From positions 143,346,223 to 143,410,222 of the forward strand of contig OW799233.1 in assembly GCA_941918925.1 (NCBI GenBank): DNA of 64,000 nucleotides. Direction: 5' to 3'. Of this stretch, positions 57,421 through 64,000 are shown piece after piece. Source of the DNA: Phyto melanocephala. Taxonomy: Eukaryota > Arthropoda > Insecta > Diptera > Rhinophoridae. The first letter of the stretch is position 1, and the number at the start of each line of letters is the position of its first letter. Made by a program: the position numbers and the translations under genes. Under the pieces are notes generated by a model. The model had not been told where the DNA came from, did no database searches, and was given only the letters and a program-made list of their open reading frames with translations.

Positions 57421-58611
57421 TTTTTATCCATTTTTGGTCACGCTAGTGACACTTAATTTCAAATATTGCGCTAAGTAAATAAGCTGAGATATAAGCTTCA
57501 AAGTACATCATATTCTGTACGACTTAATGTAGCCTTGTTATTTGATTTATGACAAATTTATTTAAAACTTTTTTGTTACAACTAAAATTAATAATTTTCT
57601 TCAGGCAAACAAAAACAAAAACAAAAATAGTTAAATTGGGCCAAAGTGGCATCACTCTTTACAATATCCACTAGTGCTTACCAAATACAATATAAATATA
57701 TGTATATATCCACTACATATTTCTACTTGTACATTTATGTATAAATTTAGACAAATATTGTTTGAATACAAACAAATGAATGTTCCAATAAATACGAATG
57801 CACAACATCTGTGTTAATATTAAAATGTTCTGTTCTCTAAAGTTATTTGTACACACATAGTATATTTTCATTTGTTTGTGTAGTTTTTGCATTTAACAAT
57901 TTTTTTTTAGAAGCTTTTATTATTAGTATGTATGCATGTATGTACATACGTACATTTTCGTAAAACCACTGTGGTATAGTTTGAGCGGAATTCTTTGCTG
58001 CATCAGCTTTTACATTTTCACAAACACAACATTTTGTTTTAGCTCTAGTTGTGTTTTTATTTTACTTTTTTTTTGCCAAGTCAAAATAATCAATATTATA
58101 TACTTACAATCCAACATTCAATTCAAATGAACTAAGAACAATTTGTTTTATATATGCCAAGGTCTTGATACACAATATAAAATCGAGTTAATATTTTTGC
58201 ACTGTTTTTTATTATAAATTTATAAAAATTAAAACTGTAATGAATAAGTAAAATAATTACACACACATGACATCTCTAAAAAAAGGAAAAACCGGGCAAG
58301 GCATATTTATACAGGCAACCTAGTCTCAACAGCTGATTGGAAAACATTTGTTAAATAAGCCTTGATTTTATTAATTTTTTTAGGAATGGAAAATTATACT
58401 TTCGTTTCGTTATCGAACAATTAACTTGAGTGCACTTTTTCAATTAAGTATGAACCAAGTTTTTTTTAAATTTGTTGCTCTTTATCATGAGTTTCATAAA
58501 TATATATTTTAAAACAAAAACGCTAAAAACGTGCTTTGCTGTATAAATTCGCTGCTGCATATACTTGCATATGCCTAGAAACTGAATATGTCTTATTTTA
58601 ACGTAAATTTT
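57421..58611. other. AT-rich non-coding DNA
   Basis: Nothing recognised; the small frame at 57936-58130 has no motif. Confidence 0.35.
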
Positions 58612-59400
58612 TTCCATCACCTGTAGTGCCAAGGCTTTATATAGCTTTATCATTCTGCTCTTAATTTTTGCAATATTAATTTCCAGCCTCATAAAGTATA
58701 TAACTCCGTCTGTCCGTGTGTTAGATGAACTTATCTTTTAGAAGCCACGACATGTTTTATGAATATAGTTGGGAATAAATCGCTATTGATAACCAGCAGA
58801 AATGCACCACAATTTTCTGACATATGATAAAACAAACACGACAGTCTCTGTTTTTTTTTTTTTTACCACAAAAATTATTATTTTTCATTCCCTGGATCAT
58901 TTATAGACACGACTGGTACGATTTTAAGATATGATATACCTCTAGCACTATTTGTGAACAATTTTGGGACAAACTGGTCACTAATCGCCAAAGTTATAGG
59001 AAAAAATTATTTGGAAAAAATTTTTTTAATATATTAAGTATCTCACGCTCCTTATTAATTTGTTGCACCCGCTTAAGACGCAGGCCAGAGTCTCATAAAT
59101 AATTCATACTGAAAGCTTAATAAATTATAAAATCTAACTGAGATATAAGAAGAAAAATACAAATGTACAAAATACAAAGATTTTTTGTTAAATTTTCAAC
59201 GGAAACCGATTTTCAGTTTCTAGACTACCGAAAGGAAATATAATATAATTTAAAATGCATGATAGCCGACGCTTATAAATGGTGTACAATTAAATTTTAA
59301 TTGGATCAAATCTGGTATCAAAAATGAGCCCCCTTTAACCCCTACAATATTGATATCAAATGAAAGGGCTTAACTAGTTTAATACAGTAAAAAATGAAAA
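58612..59400 (-). mobile_element. Degenerate DINE-1-like element
   Basis: Reverse orientation: TCACCTGTAGTGCCAAGG, TTATCATTCTGCTC, CTCATAAAGTATATAAC, CCGTCTGTCCGTGTGTTAG, then an inner region shared with 10850-11665 (CAAAGTTATAGG, TTGGAAAAAAT, GGATCAAATCTGGTAT, ATCAAATGAAAGGGCTTAA). Confidence 0.65.
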
Positions 59401-60115
59401 GGTTTTTGTCCACGCGGTCATTCTAAAAAATGGTTGTTATAGGAATAAAATATAGAAATCATGATCTTGTCCCTTCATCCTTCACAATATTGTAAAAAAA
59501 ACTAAACGTCTTGATCATTAGAATATGGCGGATAACTTTTTTCTCAAATCCATCAATAAAGGTGCTGTGTAATAAAAAATCAAAAATCGCATGGGAAATA
59601 AGAAAGCAAAAGGACATGTAATATTTAATCTGAAATATAGGTTACGGTTTTATGAGATCATAATACCTATGCTCATGATACTAAAGGGTATTACCAGATT
59701 CGATACTATCGAATCAGGGAAGGAAAATGGCTTTTATGATTTTGTACCAAGTATGAAAACTAAATGTGCTTTTTAGGTCATGACGGTACCATTTTTTAAT
59801 ATATATTAATAAAAACATAAACTTAACAAAAATTTTTGTAAAAATTCATAACTATACAATAAAGAAAATAAACAAATACTTAACAAAAATGTGTATGAAA
59901 ACCCAGTATACAAAAAAAAAAAATTAAATATTACATTCATAGTTATAGACGTAGAGATCGGCTATTTAACAAATTTTATTTTTTAAATAATTTTAGATAA
60001 TAAATTTTCTGTTATTTTTAAATGTAAGCAACAAGAATTTGTCTACTTCAATAAATCTTTTGTTTGTATCAAATTTGAAACAGTAGAGACATGTAGTCTT
60101 TTTCTTTTCTTTGTT
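59401..60115. other. AT-rich non-coding DNA
   Basis: Nothing recognised; the frame at 59591-59776 has no motif. Confidence 0.35.
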
Positions 60116-60403
60116 TCAATTAGGTTTCGGAAAAAAAACCCGACGTTCGACTTTGGCCGAGAAATGCGAAATAGACAGAATACCTCTTACAATTCTTGAA
60201 ATATCTGGAAACATAAACTCGTTTAATTCATTTTTCATCTGTGATACTTTAGACCAAAAATAGGAAATATTTGAATCTTTGTGCGATCTAAGTTTAATCA
60301 CATCGGCTTGTGCTCTGTACTGATTATGTATTGCTTCAAAGCTTGTTTGTTCGTGTGGAAACATTTTCACCAGAAGAGGTACTATTGACTTTGTTTCTCC
60401 CAT
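60116..60403 (-). pseudogene. hAT-like transposase C-terminal fragment
   Basis: 95 codons on the minus strand: FEAIHNQYRAQADVI, then YFWSKVSQMKNELNEFMFPD, then ILSISHFSAKVERRVF. The order FW..V..MKN......FP.L......LS.PHS.A.VER.FS is the hATC dimerisation region at the end of hAT-superfamily transposases and their domesticated relatives. The usual LPHSNADVERxFS is altered (SISHFSAKVERRVFF), and the frame stops soon after. The BED finger and catalytic domain are absent. A fragment without visible terminal repeats. It could be the exon of a domesticated hAT gene, but no splice context supports that. Confidence 0.6.
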
Positions 60404-60469
60404 AATAACTTTTTCTGGAGTGAACTTATCAAACGATTTTAGTAACTAAATAAAATACATATAACAACA

Positions 60470-60599
60470 GCCAAGTCGAATTCCTGTACCAGGTGGTGCC
60501 AAATTAACAGGTGAATTTTGTAAAAAGTTTGCAATAAAGAAGTAGGCAGATTTTGTTGTTGAAGACTTGACACCACCTGGTACATGAATTCGCTTTGAC
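60470..60599. mobile_element. ~130-bp inverted-repeat element (MITE-like)
   Basis: CGAATTCCTGTACCAGGTGG...CCAA (60477-60502) is repeated inverted at 60567-60592 with two mismatches. Weaker pairing extends outward to about 60470 and 60599. The central ~65 bp are unpaired. It lies just beside the hAT-like fragment, but no hAT-type 8-bp target duplication is seen. Confidence 0.6.
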
Positions 60600-61272
60600 A
60601 ACAGCATTGCAACAAAAACAGAGAAGCTGACAGAATAAAATAAAACACACAAACAAAATTAAAGAGAACATGGACAAATTTTTAAATTAATTGTAAGCAC
60701 AAGGTTAAAAATGTACCATAAAAAGTACTATAAAAGTACAATTTCCATACTTAAATCGAATACAGCACTTCTACTTGCTATTGAAAAACTCATTATCTTA
60801 ATACAAAAAACTTTAAGTATCTATTTTATCTTTTACAAATTTTAAAGCATAATCTTTCGCAATTTAACTTATAAAATAAGCTGAAAAACTTGCAAAAAAA
60901 AAAAAGACATTCGAATGAAGGAATTATATATTTCAAGTATTAGAAGTTCGAGGTAGAGCTAAGGTCCATTACTAATTACTTTCACTGGATTTTGTCTTTC
61001 GCTAGTCTTTTTGTTTCTCTCCACTTTATTCTGGCCCCACGAAACCTGGATTTTACCTTGCACCTCGAGGTATTTTTATATAATAGTTAGCAACAAAATA
61101 GGAGAAGAAAATAGAAAAGAAAGTTCTCAAAATCTTTAATATTTTTTTATTATTTTATATTGATGTAGATAGAGAAAAAAAAACTAACAAATAGAATTGG
61201 GCGGGCCAAATTTTCTTTGTATTACACTACTATTTATTTTACAGAAGCTAAAAATTTATAATTTTTGTTAAA
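60600..61272. other. AT-rich non-coding DNA
   Basis: The part at 60950-61075 is less AT-rich, with GTTCGAGGTAG and CACCTCGAGGTA as an imperfect inverted pair, but no family is recognised. Confidence 0.35.
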
Positions 61273-61274
61273 TA

Positions 61275-61527
61275 TCGATGCCTTACTTCCTCAACCTCGT
61301 ATCTTAAAAAATACGGTTTTGACTTTTTTATATCAGATTGTTTTAGGCTTTACCTAAAAAAGATTAGTATATTATTACTACTAATATACATAAATACAAT
61401 CAATTCCTTAATAATTGCATTTAAACTTTTAACCAAACACCGAAGTATAAAAAGATTAACCGTTTTTTATTTCTTTCCTGAAAAATTTTATTTTTTAAGA
61501 TACGAGGTTGAGGAAGTAAGGCATCGA
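61275..61527 (-). mobile_element. 253-bp MITE, copy 2 (TA target duplication)
   Basis: Reverse-oriented, near-identical copy of 19081-19336, with ends TCGATGCCTTACTTCCTCAA and its inverse and TA on both sides (61273-61274 and 61528-61529). It differs by a 3-bp deletion (ATCTGAT against ATCGTTTGAT) and a few substitutions. Confidence 0.9.
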
Positions 61528-61529
61528 TA

Positions 61530-64000
61530 TATAAAGAAATTCTTTATTGCACTTTAATAAACATTTTTTTTTTTCAAATTAAAAAAGAAATATATAAATA
61601 AATATTTAGACTATACTTTACTAGCATTACTATAACATCTAAATCTAGAGTACACTCAAATAATACTACCTTATATTTCTCCCAACTAATATAAAAATTT
61701 TACATCCGAGGTGAATCCATTAAGACTACGAAGGAAAGAATAAATACATAAAGTGAATCAGAAACAATGGTGATGACATAGTCATTTGCTCACTGTCTCC
61801 TCTTTTCAAACGCAAAAAGAAAACTAAAATTAAAAAAAGAATATTAAAAAGCATTGTCCATCGTTTAATAGCAAATTTGCAAAAAAAAATAATATGACGC
61901 TAAAACTATTTCACATGTTTTTTTCTTCTTATTATCTCATCTCCAATTTTGCACTTGGTGGCGCCTTTGGTAATAACAATAGTGATATTGAATATTCCAT
62001 TGATAAGTATGAGGTACAATTTAAACACAAAATAAGAATAATAAGAAAAGGAAGAGATCAGAACATACAACTATTTATTTTAAGCGTATCTTACGTTCAC
62101 ATATATTCTTTTGCACGAACTCGCGTTGGTTACACATTGCTACCAGTGTAAAGTTTTGTCTGTTGTTTGATCGCACGTGTTGTATTAAAATCATAAAACA
62201 CAAGCAGTTTTAAGAAAACACTTCGCTCAATATATAGCTATTAAATAAAAGGATTCAACTAATAGAACACAATAAACATTAAAATTCAAATGTGGCGTCG
62301 GAAATAATACGGCTTAGAATGCTTTTTTTAGTTATAAAATCTTGTTGACTGCAAAAACACATGGCTTTATGTTCCAAAATTTATCATAGTAATTTTTAAT
62401 TTACTATAACAACGCCACAAGTTAAGTTAGAAAATAAAAGCGTTAGTTTAATATTTTTTTTTTATATTTGAGCAGCTTATTTTCAATGTTTTTTTAAACT
62501 CTTTTAAAATAACTCGAAATATTTTTTTAGTACCTTTAATGGTATTTCCTAATCACTACTAAGCAAACCACGTCGCAACAATTTTTGGTATAATTTTATT
62601 TATAGGTACCAGATTTCACATTGAATTGTTTTGAATATCTAATATCTAAAGTATTTTAATTTTACATATTTTATATAAAACAATTATTTATTATTTATTG
62701 AGCATGTAGTAGAAAACAATAATTACAACAAAAAAAAAACTGCATTAGACGTAAATAGTGGAGTTAAAAAATTTTCTCAGCTTGCTTTTAGACACAGCAA
62801 CATTATCAGAAAAATCTATGTGTACGTGGAACTTATTTAGCTCAGCACAATAACGGAAAATAACTGAACAAATTTTATTTGGTGTAGTGTACTAAAAGTT
62901 CGATATAGCAATTATTATTGTTCTTATTTTTTAACAATAGTTTTCATTGTACCAGCCAGTAGATGGTTTTGTGTTTTATTTTGCTCTTTTTATTCAAATA
63001 ACTTCAACGGCAAACTGCTTGCATTGTCAGTGATAAAGTGCTTCAATTTACCTACTTCTTCTTCGTCTTCTTCTTCTATTGTTTTCTTAAGTAATATAAT
63101 ATTTTATTTTAAATAAATATTATTCTAATAGTTGGAAAAGACAAGGAAAAGAAAATGGAAATCACTTTATTGATGTTGGCAATCGCGTATGATTTAGAAA
63201 TAATACAAACTTACGACGGTATTTAATTTCTTAACAAACAAGAACGAAGTCACTTTATAGTTGAGTTATATAAAAACATTTAATTTAAAAGGATGACACA
63301 CCAAGAAGTTTTACTTAAAAGCATTTATAATATTGTTTAATTTTGAATAAACCTTTAACTTTTTTAATCAACAATTATTTATGGCAACTTGTCTGAAATT
63401 TTTATTTAGTCGCCTTATTTATTGTTTGAAATTTCTGTTATTAACCACTTTTAGACATCGTTTAATATAGTTTATTATTCACATTGTCTTTATTATTTTA
63501 AATTATATAGTTTTTCAGCATGACTTATAATATTTGTAATGAAAGTGCCACAACAACATGACGCCTAAATAAAAATTAACTCTTTTATTTAACCGCACAA
63601 TGGCTAAGACTTTTTGTCTGCTGACAATTTTTAACGACGTTAAAATATAAACATCTTTAATGATGCTTAAAATATATATTGTATATAAAAGGAAAATATA
63701 TAAGTTTTACTGAAATAAATACTTAAATGAAATGATTTACGGCAATAAAGTTAAAAAAGAAAATATGTCAACAAATAATAATGTTTTTCATAAAAAAACC
63801 CAATCAAAAAAAATGATTTAGAAAGTTTTTTTAAACTACAAAACCAACCAAACAATATACAATATGTTTTATTATCGACAAAAAAAAATTAATTTACTAA
63901 AAAAGTAATATATGTGAAAACTTCTCCATTTTTGAACTAAAGAAATAACTGTGTTTTCATTCCTAGTTAACTTAAATTTTGTTGGTTTCTTTGCTAACCA
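61530..64000. other. AT-rich non-coding DNA
   Basis: No gene, RNA or repeat recognised up to the window end. An 85-codon frame at 61894-62151 has no familiar motif. Confidence 0.4.

Noticed and set aside
61894..62151. 85-codon frame as a possible small gene
   Set aside because: No motif, no neighbouring exon-like sequence, composition of background.

Overview
The window reads as AT-rich, non-coding DNA of a dipteran fly, probably a schizophoran and perhaps a calyptrate (inference). Supporting signs are Drosophila INE-1/DINE-1-like elements carrying GTCCGTCT microsatellites and GCCACGCCCAC motifs, a Penelope retroelement, DD41D mariner-like elements, piggyBac-, hAT- and pogo-like remnants, and a tRNA-derived SINE. 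I found no host protein-coding exon, no tRNA or rRNA gene, no CRISPR array and no bacterial-type operon. Everything I recognise as coding is transposon-derived. The single-copy remainder could be intergenic DNA or a large intron; the sequence does not decide which.

Layout. 1-11 kb: a 479-bp direct duplication at the window edge, a DINE-like element (1064-1928), a mariner relic, a degenerate DINE-like copy and a 530-bp element with 27-bp inverted ends (8548-9077). 10.8-18 kb: an old DINE-like copy, a repeat with four 142-bp tandem units, a LINE 3' half with an RNase H domain (14740-16112), and Ty3/gypsy gag and pol fragments facing opposite ways. 19-27 kb: two MITE families and a pogo-type element (25655-26566). 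27.5-29.7 kb: a 5'-truncated Penelope element with an open RT plus GIY-YIG frame and a recognisable hammerhead ribozyme. 30.2-30.6 kb: a possible Harbinger-type transposase fragment.

32.7-47.7 kb is the most structured part. Two almost identical 3.36-kb DINE-like elements lie in opposite orientation (32739-36095 and 39850-43214). Each holds 288-bp tandem repeats and two relics of a mariner-like element. The right copy sits inside a piggyBac-like element (39718-44587) that still has TTAA on both sides. Next comes a candidate unclassified DNA transposon (44958-47654) with repeated CCGTTACGGNCGTTACAC motifs, into which a 906-bp DD41D mariner has inserted with TA duplications.

49.3-64 kb: a 5'-truncated LINE with an intact 552-residue RT frame, another LINE relic, a TAATC/GATTA-rich repeat, a decayed mariner, a SINE with a perfect 13-bp target duplication whose 3' tail matches the LINE tail near 16.1 kb, more degenerate DINE-like copies, a hAT-like C-terminus, and a second copy of the 256-bp MITE in inverted orientation.

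The elements do not form a pathway. What they record is insertion history: nested insertions, likely autonomous/non-autonomous partners (LINE and SINE), and families with both young and old copies. All identity statements come from reading by eye, not from alignment software.
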